Shown one piece after another: positions 29,442 through 39,304 of a stretch of DNA of 64,000 nucleotides. The DNA comes from Saccharothrix violaceirubra. Its GTDB lineage: Bacteria; Actinomycetota; Actinomycetes; Mycobacteriales; Pseudonocardiaceae. The stretch is taken from assembly GCF_014203755.1 (NCBI RefSeq), contig NZ_JACHJS010000001.1, forward strand, positions 5,394,001-5,458,000. Direction: 5' to 3'. Numbering within the stretch: the first letter of the stretch is position 1; each line of letters starts with the position of its first letter. The translations under genes were made by a program, and so were the position numbers. A model generated the notes under the pieces. It was not told the origin of the DNA, made no database searches, and saw only the letters and a program-made list of their open reading frames with translations.

Positions 29442-30100
29442 CGCGCGATGCTCCAGCGCTTCTCCAGGCTGCGTTGCAGCAGGGTCATGGGGATCACCAG
29501 CACGACGAAGAACAGCGCGACCCAGGCCAGGCCGACGAGCTGGTCCTCACCGCGCTCGGCCAGGTTCAGGCTGATCGAGCCCGCCTGGAACACCGAGAAG
29601 CCGGCCGCGATGGTGGTGTTCTTGAGCAGCGCGTTCAGCGTGCTGACCATCGGCGGCACGACCGCGCGCAGCGCCTGCGGCAGCACGACCGAGCCGAGCA
29701 TCTGGCCGAACGTCAGGCCCAGCGCCCGGGACGCCTCGGCCTGGCCGACCGGCACGGTGTTGATGCCCGCGCGCATGACCTCGCACACGAACGCGGCCGT
29801 GTACAGGGTCAGGGCGATCACCGCGGCCACGAAGTAGTAGCTGCCGAAGTCCCGGGTGTTCACGATCCCCAGCAGCGGGAACGCGAACGCGAAGAAGAAG
29901 AACACCAGCGTCAGCGGCGTGTTGCGGACGATGGTCACGTACGTGGCGCCGGCCGCGCGCAGCACCGGGACCGGCGAGACCCGCAGCATGGCCAGCACCA
30001 CGCCGAGCACCAGGGCGCCGGTCCCGGACAGCAGGAACAGCTCGACGGTGTCGAGGAAGCCGGGACCGTACAGGTCGAGGTTGTCGAGCAGGACGTCCAT
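29438..30100 (-). CDS. gluC: Glutamate-type amino-acid ABC transporter permease (GluC-like)
   Basis: A predicted 220-residue permease of the HisMQ family. It has FLDTVELFLLSGTGALVLGVVLAMLRVSPVP, TIVRNTPLTLVFFFFAF (the RNTPL motif of polar amino-acid permeases), and the EAA loop EASRALGLTFGQMLGSVVLPQALR that contacts the ATPase. The start ATG 30100 follows GAGGAAGCGA. A 10-bp hairpin in the 85-bp gap after gluB suggests lower expression of this and the next gene than of the binding protein. Confidence 0.9.
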   Translation of the reverse strand: MDVLLDNLDLYGPGFLDTVELFLLSGTGALVLGVVLAMLRVSPVPVLRAAGATYVTIVRNTPLTLVFFFFAFAFPLLGIVNTRDFGSYYFVAAVIALTLYTAAFVCEVMRAGINTVPVGQAEASRALGLTFGQMLGSVVLPQALRAVVPPMVSTLNALLKNTTIAAGFSVFQAGSISLNLAERGEDQLVGLAWVALFFVVLVIPMTLLQRSLEKRWSIAR

Positions 30101-30128
30101 TCGCTTCCTCGATCAGTGGGGACGGTGC

Positions 30129-30157
30129 GCGACCGGCCACCCCCGGCGGCCGGTCGC
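30129..30157 (-). terminator. Intra-operon hairpin between gluB and gluC
   Basis: Perfect 10-bp stem GCGACCGGCC / GGCCGGTCGC with a 9-nt loop, in the only sizeable gap of the operon downstream of the binding protein. Its position fits an attenuator or 3'-end stabiliser that lets binding protein exceed permease. Confidence 0.5.
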
Positions 30158-30185
30158 GGTCGTGATCAGCGGTTCGGGACGGACC

Positions 30186-31073
30186 TCAGTAGCGGTCGAT
30201 GACCGGCTTGTCGGCCGAGCTGCCCGACTTGCCGAGCGTGGCGTCGTAGATCTGCTGCCACGCGCTGCCCGAGATGGCCTCGTCCAGGATGTCGTTGATC
30301 TTGGTGCGCAGCGCCTTGTCGTCCTTGGCCAGGCCGACGCCGTAGGGCTCCTTGGTGAACGGCTTGCCCACCACGCGGAACTTGTCCGGCTCCAGCGAGG
30401 CGTAGCCCTTGAGGATGGCGTCGTCCGTGGTCACGGCGTCGACGGCACCCTGGTCGAGCTGCTGGACGCACTGCGAGTAGTTCTGGAACTCGAGGATGTT
30501 CTCGGGCTCGGTCAGCGCGTTGGTCTTGACGTACTGGATCGGCGTCGAGCCGGTCACCGAGCAGACCTTCTTGCCCTTGAGCGTGTCCGGCCCCTTGATC
30601 GAGTCGTCACCCTTGCGGACCAGCAGGTCCTGGCCGGCGGTGAAGTACGGACCGGCGAACCCGATCTGCTCCTTGCGCTTGGCGTTGATCGTGTAGGTGC
30701 CGACGTAGTAGTCCACGTCGCCGTTGATCAGCGCCTGCTCGCGGCCCGCCGAGGCGATGGCCTTGTACTCGATCTTGTCCTCGGTGAAGCCCAGCTTGGC
30801 CGCGATCAGCTTCGCGATCTCGATGTCGAAGCCGGTGAACTTGCCGGTCTTGGAGTCCTTCAGGCCCAGACCCGGCTGGTCCTCCTTGACCCCGATGATC
30901 ACCTTGCCGCGAGACTTGATCTTGTCGAACGTCGGTGAACCCTCGACCTTCACGTCCTGCGCGACGGCCTGGGTGGGCGCCGGGGTGCCCTCACCCGGTG
31001 AGCCCTCCTTGCCGCAGGCGGTCAGGGCCAGACCGCTCGCCAACAGCGCAACCGCAAGGGTGCGAACCCTCAT
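30186..31073 (-). CDS. gluB: Glutamate-type ABC transporter substrate-binding lipoprotein (GluB-like)
   Basis: A predicted 295-residue lipoprotein. MRVRTLAVALLASGLALTAC is the signal with an LTAC lipobox, followed by a short linker (GEGTPAPTQAV). Family 3 landmarks follow: GVKEDQPGLGLKD, FTGFDIEIAKLIAAKLGF, VDYYVGTYTINAKRKEQIGFA in continuity (core YYVGTYTINAKRKEQIGF), and GVGLAKDDK. It lies between gluA and gluC, as in the Corynebacterium gluABCD operon. Glutamate is the likely but unproven ligand; aspartate or glutamine remain possible. A paralogue is at 233-1060. Confidence 0.9.
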   Translation of the reverse strand: MRVRTLAVALLASGLALTACGKEGSPGEGTPAPTQAVAQDVKVEGSPTFDKIKSRGKVIIGVKEDQPGLGLKDSKTGKFTGFDIEIAKLIAAKLGFTEDKIEYKAIASAGREQALINGDVDYYVGTYTINAKRKEQIGFAGPYFTAGQDLLVRKGDDSIKGPDTLKGKKVCSVTGSTPIQYVKTNALTEPENILEFQNYSQCVQQLDQGAVDAVTTDDAILKGYASLEPDKFRVVGKPFTKEPYGVGLAKDDKALRTKINDILDEAISGSAWQQIYDATLGKSGSSADKPVIDRY

Positions 31074-31133
31074 CGTCGTTTCTCCTGCTCTTCTTGGGTC
31101 GAGCGACGCCGGGCGCGCCGCGGTCGATCGACG

Positions 31134-31883
31134 TCAGTGCGTCAGGATCTTGCCAAGGAAGTCCTTCGCGCGGTTGGACTTCGGCGAGGAGAAGAACTCC
31201 TCCGGCTTCGCGTCCTCGACGATCTCGCCGTCCGCCATGAAGACCACCCGGTCGGCCGCCTTCCGGGCGAAGCCCATCTCGTGCGTCACGACGAGCATGG
31301 TCATGCCCTCCTTCGCGAGGGTGGTCATGACGTCGAGCACCTCCTGGACCATCTCCGGGTCCAGCGCCGAGGTCGGCTCGTCGAACAGCATCACCTTGGG
31401 CCGCATGGCCAGCGCGCGGGCGATCGCGGCGCGCTGCTGCTGACCGCCGGAGAGCTGGGCCGGGAACTTCTCGGCCTGGTTGGCGATGCCGACCCGTTCC
31501 AGCAGCTCCATGGCGGTCTTGCGGGCCTCGGCGGCGGGCAGCCGGCGCACCTTGACCGGCGCGAGCATGACGTTGTCGACGATGCTCTTGTGCGCGAACA
31601 GGTTGAACGACTGGAAGACCATCCCGACCTCGGCGCGCAGCTTCGCCAGCGCCCGGCCCTCGGCGGGCAGCGGCCGGCCGTCGACCTCGATCTGCCCGCG
31701 GTCGACCGGTTCGAGGCGGTTGATCGTGCGGCACAGCGTCGACTTGCCCGACCCGGAGGGACCGAGGACGACGACGACCTGACCCTTCGGCACCTCGAGG
31801 TGCACGTCCTTGAGAACATGCAGGTGGCCGAAGAACTTGTCCACGCCCGCGATCCGGATCATCGGCGGAACGGCGGTGGTCAT
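31134..31883 (-). CDS. gluA: Amino-acid ABC transporter ATP-binding protein (GluA-like)
   Basis: A predicted 249-residue ABC ATPase. Walker A is GPSGSGKST, the Q-loop [13 protein letters not shown], the signature [17 protein letters not shown], Walker [15 protein letters not shown] and the switch His in [21 protein letters not shown] is typical of polar amino-acid importers. ATG 31883 has GGAGG five bases upstream. First gene of the gluABCD operon, divergent from the two-component regulator; an 18-bp palindrome sits 44 bp upstream of the start. Confidence 0.93.
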   Translation of the reverse strand: MTTAVPPMIRIAGVDKFFGHLHVLKDVHLEVPKGQVVVVLGPSGSGKSTLCRTINRLEPVDRGQIEVDGRPLPAEGRALAKLRAEVGMVFQSFNLFAHKSIVDNVMLAPVKVRRLPAAEARKTAMELLERVGIANQAEKFPAQLSGGQQQRAAIARALAMRPKVMLFDEPTSALDPEMVQEVLDVMTTLAKEGMTMLVVTHEMGFARKAADRVVFMADGEIVEDAKPEEFFSSPKSNRAKDFLGKILTH

Positions 31884-31926
31884 CGAATCCTCCAGCTGGG
31901 GGTTCTCGAGCGTTGGCGGAAACCTA

Positions 31927-31944
31927 GGTGTGCCCGACCACACC
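31927..31944. promoter_or_regulatory. Palindrome upstream of gluA
   Basis: GGTGTG-N6-CACACC, a perfect inverted repeat, in the gap between gluA and the divergent response regulator. A second, weaker repeat GTTGAG-N13-CTCAAC follows at 31955-31979. Either may be an operator; the regulator is unknown. Confidence 0.4.
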
Positions 31945-32017
31945 AGTCCAGGCGGTTGAGCAAGACTTAGGGTCTCAACTCTGTCACAGGCGGCGACGAG
32001 AATCGGGAGGACGGGCC

Positions 32018-32686
32018 GTGCGCGTACTGCTGGTCGAGGACGACGACCGGGTCGCGGAGGCGCTGGTCCCGGCGTTGACCCGGCGGGGTTTCACCGTCGT
32101 CCGCCAGGCGACCGGACGGGGGACACTCGATAGGTTGGCCGGGATCGACGTGGTGCTGCTGGACCTGGGACTGCCCGACATGGACGGCGTGACGCTGTGC
32201 CGCCACATCCGGGCCGCCAGCGACGTGGCCATCATCGTGGTGTCCGCGCGCGGCGAGATCGACGACCGCATCCTCGGCCTGCACGCGGGCGCGGACGACT
32301 ACCTGGTCAAACCTTACGACGTGGGCGAACTCGTGGCGAGGGTGCATGCGGTGCGCAGACGGCGCGGCGACCCGGTCTCCACGGCAACGGCCGTGTTCGA
32401 GGTCGCGGACGTGCGGCTCGACCTGGCCCGGCACGAGGTTACCGTCGGCGGCGAACCGGTGGCGTTGTCACGCAAGGAGTTCCAGGTGTTCGCGCTGGTC
32501 GTGGCCGCCGGCGGCGCGGTGTGCACGCGCGAGCGCATCATCGCCGAGGTGTGGGGCCGGTCGTGGGCCGGCGCCAACCGGACGCTGGACGTGCACGTGG
32601 CGACGTTGCGCACCAAGCTCGGCCGACCGGCGCTGCTGGAAACCGTGCGCGGGGTCGGGTACCGGCTGAACGCGGACGGACCGTGA
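32018..32686 (+). CDS. OmpR-family response regulator
   Basis: A predicted 222-residue regulator. The receiver domain starts [15 protein letters not shown], with Asp49 in [11 protein letters not shown] as the phosphorylation site, the switch Ser/Thr in IIVVSARGE, and Lys in [11 protein letters not shown]. The C-terminal winged helix has [18 protein letters not shown] and [19 protein letters not shown] 32018 follows GGGAGG. The sensor kinase starts two bases after the stop. The TAXI protein downstream is convergent; gluA is divergent, so it may regulate either. Confidence 0.92.
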   Translation: MRVLLVEDDDRVAEALVPALTRRGFTVVRQATGRGTLDRLAGIDVVLLDLGLPDMDGVTLCRHIRAASDVAIIVVSARGEIDDRILGLHAGADDYLVKPYDVGELVARVHAVRRRRGDPVSTATAVFEVADVRLDLARHEVTVGGEPVALSRKEFQVFALVVAAGGAVCTRERIIAEVWGRSWAGANRTLDVHVATLRTKLGRPALLETVRGVGYRLNADGP

Positions 32687-32687
32687 C

Positions 32688-34067
32688 GTGCGGTCGCGAC
32701 TGCTGGGCATCGTGCTGGCGCTGGTCGTGCTGCTGCTGGTCGGACTCGGCCTGCCGCTGGGCCGGGGCATCGCCGCCGCCGCGCAGCAGGAGCTGTTCCT
32801 CGACCGGCTGACCGACACGAACCGGTTCGCCTCGCTGGCCCAGCGACCGCTGGTCGACGGCCAACCCTCGGCGATCACCGAGGAACTGCGCCGTTACCAG
32901 GAGGTGTACGGCATCCGGGTGGCGCTGGTCGACCAGGACCGACGGGTGCTCGCGTCGTCCGCGGACGTCCAGGTCTCGGGCGACGTGTCGGCCCGCGTCG
33001 ACGTGGCGCTGGCCGGGCGCGAGCCGACCGAGCCCGACCTGGTGCTGCCGTGGGACGACACCGAACTCGTGCTGGCCGAACCGGTGCTGGTCGACGGCGA
33101 CGTGCGCGGCGCGGTGGTCACCCTGTCGCCGACCGGCAAGACCCGGCGCGCGGTCGTGTTCTGGTGGCTGGTGCTGCTGGCCGGGAGCCTGTTGGCGCTG
33201 GCCGTCGCGGTGTTCGCCGCGCTGCCGCTGGTGCGGTGGACGCTGCGGCCGGTGCGCGCGCTCGACGACGCGACCGGGACGCTGCTGGCCGCCGTGGTGT
33301 CGGGCCGGCCGGTGCCGCCCGTGGACTCCTCGTCGGGACCGCCCGAGCTGCGACAGCTCGCGCGGTCGTTCGACCAGATGGCCGCCAACGTCTCCGACGT
33401 GCTCGCCGCGCAGCGCGCGTTCGTGGCCGACGCGTCGCACCAGCTGCGCAACCCGCTGACCGCCCTGCGCCTTCGACTGTCCAATTTGGATGGACAGGTG
33501 TCCGGTGACGCCCTGACGCACCAGGTCGCGGCGCTGGACGAGGCGGACCGACTCAACCGCATCCTCGACGAACTGCTCGCCCTGGCCCGCGCGGGCGCCG
33601 CGTCGGTGGACCCGGTGCCGGTCGACGTCGACCGCGCGGTGGCCGACCGGCTGTCCGCGTGGCAGCCCGCCGCCGCCGCACGCGGGGTGCACCTCGTGCT
33701 GGACGGCGAACCCGGTGGCACCGTCCTCGCGCCGCCACGCGGGGTGGAGGCGGTGCTGGACGCGTTGCTGGACAACGCCCTCAAGTTCACCCGTGACGAC
33801 ACCCTCGTGCACGTGGACGTCCGACGGACCGGGCAGACCGTGGTGCTGTCGGTGCGCGACGAAGGACCCGGGCTCGCGCCGGACGACCTGGAACGGGCCT
33901 TCGACCGGTTCTGGCGGGCGCCCGAGCACCAGAACGTGCGCGGCTCCGGCCTCGGCCTGGCCCTGGTGCGGCAGATCGTCGGCCGGGTCGACGGCACGGT
34001 CCACCTCGAAGCACCCGACCCGGGCGGACTGCGGGTCGTGGTGGAACTGCCGGGCGTCAGACCTTGA
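32688..34067 (+). CDS. Sensor histidine kinase
   Basis: A predicted 459-residue membrane kinase. The first hydrophobic segment is [18 protein letters not shown]. An extracytoplasmic domain of about 130 residues follows, then a second segment [23 protein letters not shown], and a HAMP-like region. The H box is [20 protein letters not shown] (His251), the N box ALLDNALKF, then [10 protein letters not shown] and [13 protein letters not shown] (G boxes). It pairs with the regulator upstream. Its last 11 bases overlap the convergent TAXI gene, a hint that the binding protein could supply its signal; that is inference. Confidence 0.92.
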   Translation: MRSRLLGIVLALVVLLLVGLGLPLGRGIAAAAQQELFLDRLTDTNRFASLAQRPLVDGQPSAITEELRRYQEVYGIRVALVDQDRRVLASSADVQVSGDVSARVDVALAGREPTEPDLVLPWDDTELVLAEPVLVDGDVRGAVVTLSPTGKTRRAVVFWWLVLLAGSLLALAVAVFAALPLVRWTLRPVRALDDATGTLLAAVVSGRPVPPVDSSSGPPELRQLARSFDQMAANVSDVLAAQRAFVADASHQLRNPLTALRLRLSNLDGQVSGDALTHQVAALDEADRLNRILDELLALARAGAASVDPVPVDVDRAVADRLSAWQPAAAARGVHLVLDGEPGGTVLAPPRGVEAVLDALLDNALKFTRDDTLVHVDVRRTGQTVVLSVRDEGPGLAPDDLERAFDRFWRAPEHQNVRGSGLGLALVRQIVGRVDGTVHLEAPDPGGLRVVVELPGVRP

Positions 34068-35010
34068 CGTCGCGGTAGTACCTGGTCGCGCCGGGGTGCA
34101 GCGGGATCGGCGTCGTCTCGATCGCCGACCGGGTGTCCAGCGACCGCGCGGCCGGGCTCACCTCGGCCAACGTGCGCTGCGCCGCGAACAGCCCCCGCGT
34201 CAACGCCTCCGCCAGGTCGTCGGACACCGTGTCGTTCACCATCAGGAAGTTGCGCACGACCAGCGTCTTGATCGCGCCGCCCGGGATCGGGTAGGAGGAC
34301 GCGGGCAGCGTCGCCCACCCGTACACCGGGTGCCTCTCGACCATGCGCGGCACGACGTCGGCCAGGTCGACCAGCCGCAGCCCGACGACGCCCGCCAGGT
34401 CGGTGATCGTCTTGGTCGGCACGCCGCCGGACCAGAAGAACGCGTCCAGCGTGCCCGCGACCATGGCGTTCTTGCCGGACTCCAGGTCGAGGTGCCGCAC
34501 CTGCAGGTCGGTGTCCGGATCGATGCCGGCCACGTCCAGCAGCAGCTCGGCGATGAACCGGGTGCCCGACACGGCCGCACCCGTCGAGACCCGCAGGCCG
34601 CGCAGGTCGGCGAGCTTGTGCACGGGCAGGTCGGCGCGCACGACCAACTGGAAGTAGTCGTCGTGCATGCGGGCCAGCGCGTACAGCCGGTGCTCGCCGG
34701 CCATGACCTGCGCGGTCCCGATCGCCGCCGCGGCGTCGGCCTGCGCGAACCCGACCTGCGCCCGGTTCGTGCGCAGTCGGCCCAGGTTGTCGACCGCGCC
34801 GTCGGTCACGTCGACCGCCGGCCGCGCCACCCCCGGCGACCGCTCCCACTCGGTCGCCAACGCCTTGCCGAGCGCGTAGTACTCGCCCGCCGTGCCGCCG
34901 GCCGCGATCGTCAGCCGCACGGTCGAGAAGTCCACCGAGCAGGCCGTCGCGGACAGCACGACAAGGGCCAGCGCGATCCCGAGCACGCGTGCGCGCAGCA
35001 AACCCGACAC
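34057..35010 (-). CDS. TAXI-family TRAP-transporter-like solute-binding lipoprotein, no permease nearby
   Basis: A predicted 317-residue lipoprotein. Signal [20 protein letters not shown] has an ATAC lipobox. [20 protein letters not shown] is the TAXI signature, followed by [36 protein letters not shown] and [18 protein letters not shown] proteins normally deliver dicarboxylates or glutamate to a fused TRAP permease, but none lies within the window. GTG 35010 is the start; the gene is convergent with and overlaps the histidine kinase by 11 bp. A sensory role with that kinase is plausible. Confidence 0.86.
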   Translation of the reverse strand: MSGLLRARVLGIALALVVLSATACSVDFSTVRLTIAAGGTAGEYYALGKALATEWERSPGVARPAVDVTDGAVDNLGRLRTNRAQVGFAQADAAAAIGTAQVMAGEHRLYALARMHDDYFQLVVRADLPVHKLADLRGLRVSTGAAVSGTRFIAELLLDVAGIDPDTDLQVRHLDLESGKNAMVAGTLDAFFWSGGVPTKTITDLAGVVGLRLVDLADVVPRMVERHPVYGWATLPASSYPIPGGAIKTLVVRNFLMVNDTVSDDLAEALTRGLFAAQRTLAEVSPAARSLDTRSAIETTPIPLHPGATRYYRDVKV

Positions 35011-35067
35011 CCGCGCATCGTCCCACGTCCACGCTCTACGCTGGAGCCGACGGAAGGATTGGACGCA

Positions 35068-36537
35068 GTGACCCGCACATACCAGATCCGCACGTTCGGC
35101 TGTCAGATGAACGTGCACGACTCCGAGCGCCTCGCCGGCCTGCTGGAGGACTCCGGCTACGCGCCGGCGGCCGGTGACGCCGCGCCCGACGTGGTCGTGT
35201 TCAACACGTGCGCCGTGCGGGAGAACGCGGACAACAAGCTCTACGGCACCCTCGGCCACCTCGCGCCCGCCAAAACCGCCAACCCCGACATGCAGATCGC
35301 GGTCGGCGGCTGCCTCGCGCAGAAGGACCAGGGCGAGATCGTCAAACGCGCGCCGTGGGTCGACGTCGTGTTCGGCACGCACAACCTCGGGTCGTTGCCC
35401 GCGCTGCTCGAACGCGCCCGGCACAACCGCGAGGCCCAGGTCGAGATCCTGGACTCGCTGGAGACGTTCCCCTCGACGCTGCCCGCGCGCCGCGACTCGG
35501 CGTACTCGGGCTGGGTGTCGGTGTCGGTGGGCTGCAACAACACGTGCACCTTCTGCATCGTGCCGTCGCTTCGCGGCAAGGAGAAGGACCGGCGGCCCGG
35601 CGAGGTGCTCGCCGAGGTGCGCGCGCTGGTGGCCGAAGGCGTGCTCGAAGTGACGTTGCTCGGCCAGAACGTCAACTCCTACGGCGTCGAGTTCGGCGAC
35701 CGGTACGCGTTCGGCAAGCTCCTGCGCGCCACCGGCACGATCGAGGGTCTCGAGCGGGTCCGGTTCACCTCGCCGCACCCCAAGGACTTCACCGACGACG
35801 TGATCGCGGCGATGGCCGAGACGCCGACCGTGTGCCACCAGCTGCACATGCCGTTGCAGTCCGGTTCGGACCGCGTGCTCAAGGAGATGCGCCGCTCGTA
35901 CCGGACCGGGCGGTACCTGTCGATCCTGGAGAACGTGCGCGCGGCCATGCCGGACGCGGCCATCACCACGGACATCATCGTGGGCTTCCCCGGCGAGACC
36001 GAGGAGGACTTCCAGGCCACCCTGGACGTGGTCCGTGAGGCGCGGTTCACCGGCGCGTTCACGTTCCAGTACTCGAAGCGGCCCGGCACGCCCGCCGCGT
36101 CGCTGCCCGACCAGCTGCCCAAGCAGGTCGTGCAGGAGCGGTACGACCGGCTGATCGCGGTGCAGAACGCCATGTCGTGGGAGCTGAACAAGGAGCAGGT
36201 CGGCCGCCGGGTAGAGCTGCTCGTGGCCGCCGGCGAAGGGCGCAAGGACGCGGAGACGCACCGGCTGTCGGGTCGGGCGCGCGACGGACGGCTCGTCCAC
36301 TTCACCCCGGGCGACGCGGCCGTGCGGCCGGGAGACGTCGTCGAGACCGTGGTGACCTACGCGGCCCCGCACAACCTGATCGCCGACGGCCGGCTGCTGT
36401 CGCACCGCCGCACGCTCGCGGGCGACCGGTCCGAGGCCGGTCTCAAGCCCAAGACCGCCGGGGTGACGCTGGGCCTGCCGTCGTTCGGCAAGCCGGCGCC
36501 GCTGCCCGCGCCGGTCGGCGGGTGCTCGACCGGATGA
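35068..36537 (+). CDS. miaB: tRNA-2-methylthio-N6-dimethylallyladenosine synthase MiaB
   Basis: A predicted 489-residue radical-SAM methylthiotransferase that converts i6A37 to ms2i6A37 in tRNA. The N-terminal MTTase domain opens [18 protein letters not shown] and contains [10 protein letters not shown] and GGCLAQKD, giving three cluster cysteines. The radical-SAM motif is CNNTCTFC (Cys156/160/163). A TRAM domain ends the protein ([12 protein letters not shown]). The C-terminal tail is rich in Lys/Pro. GTG 35068 is the start. The downstream membrane protein overlaps by ATGA. miaA lies 2.8 kb further on, making its substrate. Confidence 0.95.
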   Translation: MTRTYQIRTFGCQMNVHDSERLAGLLEDSGYAPAAGDAAPDVVVFNTCAVRENADNKLYGTLGHLAPAKTANPDMQIAVGGCLAQKDQGEIVKRAPWVDVVFGTHNLGSLPALLERARHNREAQVEILDSLETFPSTLPARRDSAYSGWVSVSVGCNNTCTFCIVPSLRGKEKDRRPGEVLAEVRALVAEGVLEVTLLGQNVNSYGVEFGDRYAFGKLLRATGTIEGLERVRFTSPHPKDFTDDVIAAMAETPTVCHQLHMPLQSGSDRVLKEMRRSYRTGRYLSILENVRAAMPDAAITTDIIVGFPGETEEDFQATLDVVREARFTGAFTFQYSKRPGTPAASLPDQLPKQVVQERYDRLIAVQNAMSWELNKEQVGRRVELLVAAGEGRKDAETHRLSGRARDGRLVHFTPGDAAVRPGDVVETVVTYAAPHNLIADGRLLSHRRTLAGDRSEAGLKPKTAGVTLGLPSFGKPAPLPAPVGGCSTG

Positions 36538-36989
36538 GCGACTTCGACGACGAACTGCGCGACGAGATCGACCGGGTGGGCAGATCGGCGGCGAAGCGGT
36601 TCGAGCCGGGCAGGGGTGCCCTGGTCATCGCGGTGGCCGTGCTGGTGGTCCTGGTGTCGCTCGTGCTGCCGTGGGTGGGCGGCGACCCGGGGCTGAGCGT
36701 GCTGGCCGGGCCGGCGCCGGCCGTGCCCAGGGTGTTCGCGTACCTGGCGCTGGTGTCGGGCGTGCTGCTGCCCGCCGTGACGCTGGGCCTGCGTCGCTGG
36801 GTGCTGGCCTGGGTGTCGGCGTTGGGCTGCTTCGCGGCCACCGTGTGCGGCGTGCTGTCGATCTGGACGACCCAGACGACGACCGGCCACCACCCCGGTC
36901 CGGGTCCCGGCTTCGGCCTGATCCTGGCCGTCCTCGCCGTGGCGACCCTGCTGGTCCGCTGGCTGCGCATCGCCGCGTCCCGCCACTGA
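36534..36989 (+). CDS. Four-segment membrane protein, Rv2732c-like
   Basis: A predicted 151-residue membrane protein. An acidic/basic N-terminus ([20 protein letters not shown]) precedes four hydrophobic segments: [60 protein letters not shown] and [16 protein letters not shown]. It follows miaB with an ATGA overlap, as Rv2732c follows Rv2733c in M. tuberculosis, and the 2-3 segment order and length fit. Function unknown. Confidence 0.82.
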   Translation: MSDFDDELRDEIDRVGRSAAKRFEPGRGALVIAVAVLVVLVSLVLPWVGGDPGLSVLAGPAPAVPRVFAYLALVSGVLLPAVTLGLRRWVLAWVSALGCFAATVCGVLSIWTTQTTTGHHPGPGPGFGLILAVLAVATLLVRWLRIAASRH

Positions 36990-36991
36990 TC

Positions 36992-37037
36992 CGCGAGTCC
37001 TCCACTCGGACACCGCGAAATACGCCCTCAGGCACCC
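36992..37037. repeat. Intergenic repeat, copy A
   Basis: A 46-bp element starting CGCGAGTCCTCCACTCGG matches the reverse complement of 57970-58015 at about 40 of 46 positions. In both places it fills a gap between converging genes. Inside copy A a 21-23 bp sub-unit of the form GGACACC..GAAATAC is repeated about twice more up to 37060. Confidence 0.7.
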
Positions 37038-37054
37038 TGAAATACACGTTCGGA

Positions 37055-37100
37055 CACGACACGGGCGCCGCGAGTGAAGACTCGCGACGCCCGTGTCGTG
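37055..37100. terminator. Bidirectional terminator between the Rv2732c-like and DUF349 genes
   Basis: Long hairpin: CACGACACGGGCG-c-CGCGAGT, loop GAAG, ACTCGCG-a-CGCCCGTGTCGTG. That is 20 paired bases with one mismatch, lying 11 bp from the DUF349 stop and convergent to the other gene. Confidence 0.8.
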
Positions 37101-37110
37101 TGCTTGCGGA

Positions 37111-38439
37111 CTACCGGGTGGCCACGGCCTGCTCGGCCGCCGCCAGCCACTCGCGCCACTGCTTGGCCTGGGCCTCGGCCTGCTCGGCACGGCGCTTGTC
37201 GCCCGCCGAACGCGCCTTCTCCGCCTGGGCCTCGAACTGCTCCACGCGCTCGCGGAACTGCGCCACGCGGGCCTCGGCCTCCGGGTCGGACCGGCGCCAC
37301 TGGGCGTCGACCGCGCCGCGGACCTTCTCCTCGATCGAGCGGAGCTTGCCCTCCAGCTCGCGGACCCGCTCGCGCGGCACCTTGCCGATCGCGTCCCACC
37401 GCTCCTGGATGCGGTAGAGCTGCTGGCGGGCCGTCTCCAGGTCGTGCGACGGGTCGATGTGCTCGGCCTCGGCGAGCAGCTCCTCCTTGAGCTTGGCGTT
37501 GGTCGAGAACTCGGCGTCACGCTCGGAGAACGCCTCCGACCGCCGCGCGAAGAACGCGTCCTGCGCCGCCCGGAACCGCTGCCACAGGGAGTCGTCGGCC
37601 TCCTTGGGCGCACGCCCGGCGGCCTTCCACTCGACCATCAGGTCCTTGTAGCGCCCGGCCGTGACACCCCAGTCGTCGGACGAGACCAGCGACTCGGCCT
37701 CCTCCACCAGCTCCTGCTTGCGGGCCTTGGCCACGCCGCGCTGCCGGTCCAGGTCCGCGAAGTGCGAACCACGCCGCCGGTTGAACGCGTCGCGCGCCTT
37801 GGAGAACCGCCGCCACAGCTGCTCGTCGGTCTTGCGGTCGACACCCCGGATCGTCTTCCACTCGTCCAGGATCGCCCGCAGCCGGTCGCCCGCCGCCTTC
37901 CACTGGGTGGACTCGTTGGCCAGGACCTCGGCCTCCTCCACCAGCTCCAGCTTGCGCGCGCTCGCCGCCGCGCGGGCCTCGTCCTTCGCGACCTTGGCGG
38001 CCTCGATGCCCTCCTCGGCCTTGGCCAGGACGAACTCGACGCGCGCGGTCAGCGCCGCGAGGTCGCCGACCACGGCGGCCTCGGCCAGCTGCTCCTGGAC
38101 GTGCTTGGCGCTGGTCGACGCGTGCTTCGGGTCGCCCGCCCCCGACGACAGGCGGGTCACCAGCAGCTCGACCTCGGTACGCAGGTCGTCGAACCGGCGC
38201 GCGAAGTGCGCGAGTCCCTCGGCGGGTTCGCCCGCCTGCCAGGAACCCACCGCCCGCTCGCCGTCGGCCGTCTTGACGTAGACGGTGCCGTCGGCGTCCA
38301 CGCGCCCCCAGCGGTCAGGGTGGTCCGACGCGACGGGGACCGGCGCGGGCGCCGCCGCGCCCTCCGCGCGAGTCTCCTCGACCACCGCCCCCGCACCACT
38401 GCCACCAGTGGTTCCCGGTGTCGTCTCGTGCTCGGTCAT
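37111..38439 (-). CDS. DUF349 domain-containing coiled-coil protein
   Basis: A predicted 442-residue, highly charged helical protein. After an acidic Ala/Pro-rich N-terminus come several DUF349 repeats marked by WKAAGDRLRAILDEWKTI, LWRRFSKARDAFNRRR, LMVEWKAAGRAPKEADDSLWQRFRAAQDAFF in continuity (core PKEADDSLWQRFRAAQDAFF) and WDAIGKVPRER. The last 60 residues form an Ala/Glu/Arg coiled coil. Orthologues lie beside miaB in mycobacteria (Rv2731). Function unknown. The start has GGAGGAAG upstream. Confidence 0.87.
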   Translation of the reverse strand: MTEHETTPGTTGGSGAGAVVEETRAEGAAAPAPVPVASDHPDRWGRVDADGTVYVKTADGERAVGSWQAGEPAEGLAHFARRFDDLRTEVELLVTRLSSGAGDPKHASTSAKHVQEQLAEAAVVGDLAALTARVEFVLAKAEEGIEAAKVAKDEARAAASARKLELVEEAEVLANESTQWKAAGDRLRAILDEWKTIRGVDRKTDEQLWRRFSKARDAFNRRRGSHFADLDRQRGVAKARKQELVEEAESLVSSDDWGVTAGRYKDLMVEWKAAGRAPKEADDSLWQRFRAAQDAFFARRSEAFSERDAEFSTNAKLKEELLAEAEHIDPSHDLETARQQLYRIQERWDAIGKVPRERVRELEGKLRSIEEKVRGAVDAQWRRSDPEAEARVAQFRERVEQFEAQAEKARSAGDKRRAEQAEAQAKQWREWLAAAEQAVATR

Positions 38440-38623
38440 CGCCGGCTTCCTCCTCGCCTAACCACTTCGTGGTGCCCGTGCCGACCACGGGCGCCCCGCC
38501 GATGACGGGGCCCAGCACCCGGGTAGGGCGACTGTTCGGCAGCCACCTGATACCCCGCGCGCATTCAAACAGGTCAGGGCCGACCTCGGTACTGGTGGTG
38601 TCCGATGAGTAGCGTTGACGTCC

Positions 38624-39304
38624 ATGATCCCGCGTCTCGCCGTCGTGCCGCACCCGCCGCTGCTGGTGCCCGAACTGGTCCCCGGCGCCGTGGCGGACAC
38701 GGCCGCCGTGCGGGCCGCCTGCGTTGCCGCGGCACGGGAATTGACCGCACTGTCACCCGATTGGGTGGCTGTCGGGGTGGACCCGTCGGGGCCTCGGGTC
38801 GTCGAGCGGGTAACGAGTACGTTTCGAGGTTTCGGGGTCGACGTCCCGGTTCGGCTGTCGGACGACGCCGTCGACCACGACCCGGAACTCCCGCTGCCCG
38901 CCCTCGTCGCCGCGTGGCTGAGGGAACAGGCGGGTGCGCGCAGCGTGCGCGTCCACCTGGTCGCGCCCGACACCCCCCTGGACGAGTGCCTCGCGCTCGG
39001 CGCCGACCTGGCCGGCGGCCCGCTGCTGGTCCTGGGCGACGGGTCGCACCGGCACGGCGAGCGGGCCGTCGGACGGGCGGACGAGCGCGCGGGGGCGTTC
39101 GACGACGAGGTCGGCCGGGCGCTCGCCGAGGCCGACCGGGATGCGCTGAAGGCGCTCGACACCGACCTCGCGGCCGAACTGGGCGCCGCCGGGCGGGCCG
39201 CGTGGCAGGTGCTCGCGGGCGTGCCGGGCGACTGGCGGTGCGTCCGGTCGGAGTTCTCGGCACCGTTCGGCGTCGGGTACCACGTCGCCGTGTGGGAGGC
39301 GTGA
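38624..39304 (+). CDS. Class III extradiol-dioxygenase-like protein (Rv2728c-like)
   Basis: A predicted 226-residue protein opening [17 protein letters not shown], which resembles the LigB/class III extradiol dioxygenase fold (His-Pro-Pro-Leu near the N-terminus), and later [16 protein letters not shown]. It lies directly upstream of miaA with a TGATG overlap, exactly where M. tuberculosis has Rv2728c. No dioxygenase activity has been shown for this group as far as I know, so I treat the function as unknown. The ATG at 38624 is preferred over a TTG three codons earlier. Confidence 0.8.
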   Translation: MIPRLAVVPHPPLLVPELVPGAVADTAAVRAACVAAARELTALSPDWVAVGVDPSGPRVVERVTSTFRGFGVDVPVRLSDDAVDHDPELPLPALVAAWLREQAGARSVRVHLVAPDTPLDECLALGADLAGGPLLVLGDGSHRHGERAVGRADERAGAFDDEVGRALAEADRDALKALDTDLAAELGAAGRAAWQVLAGVPGDWRCVRSEFSAPFGVGYHVAVWEA

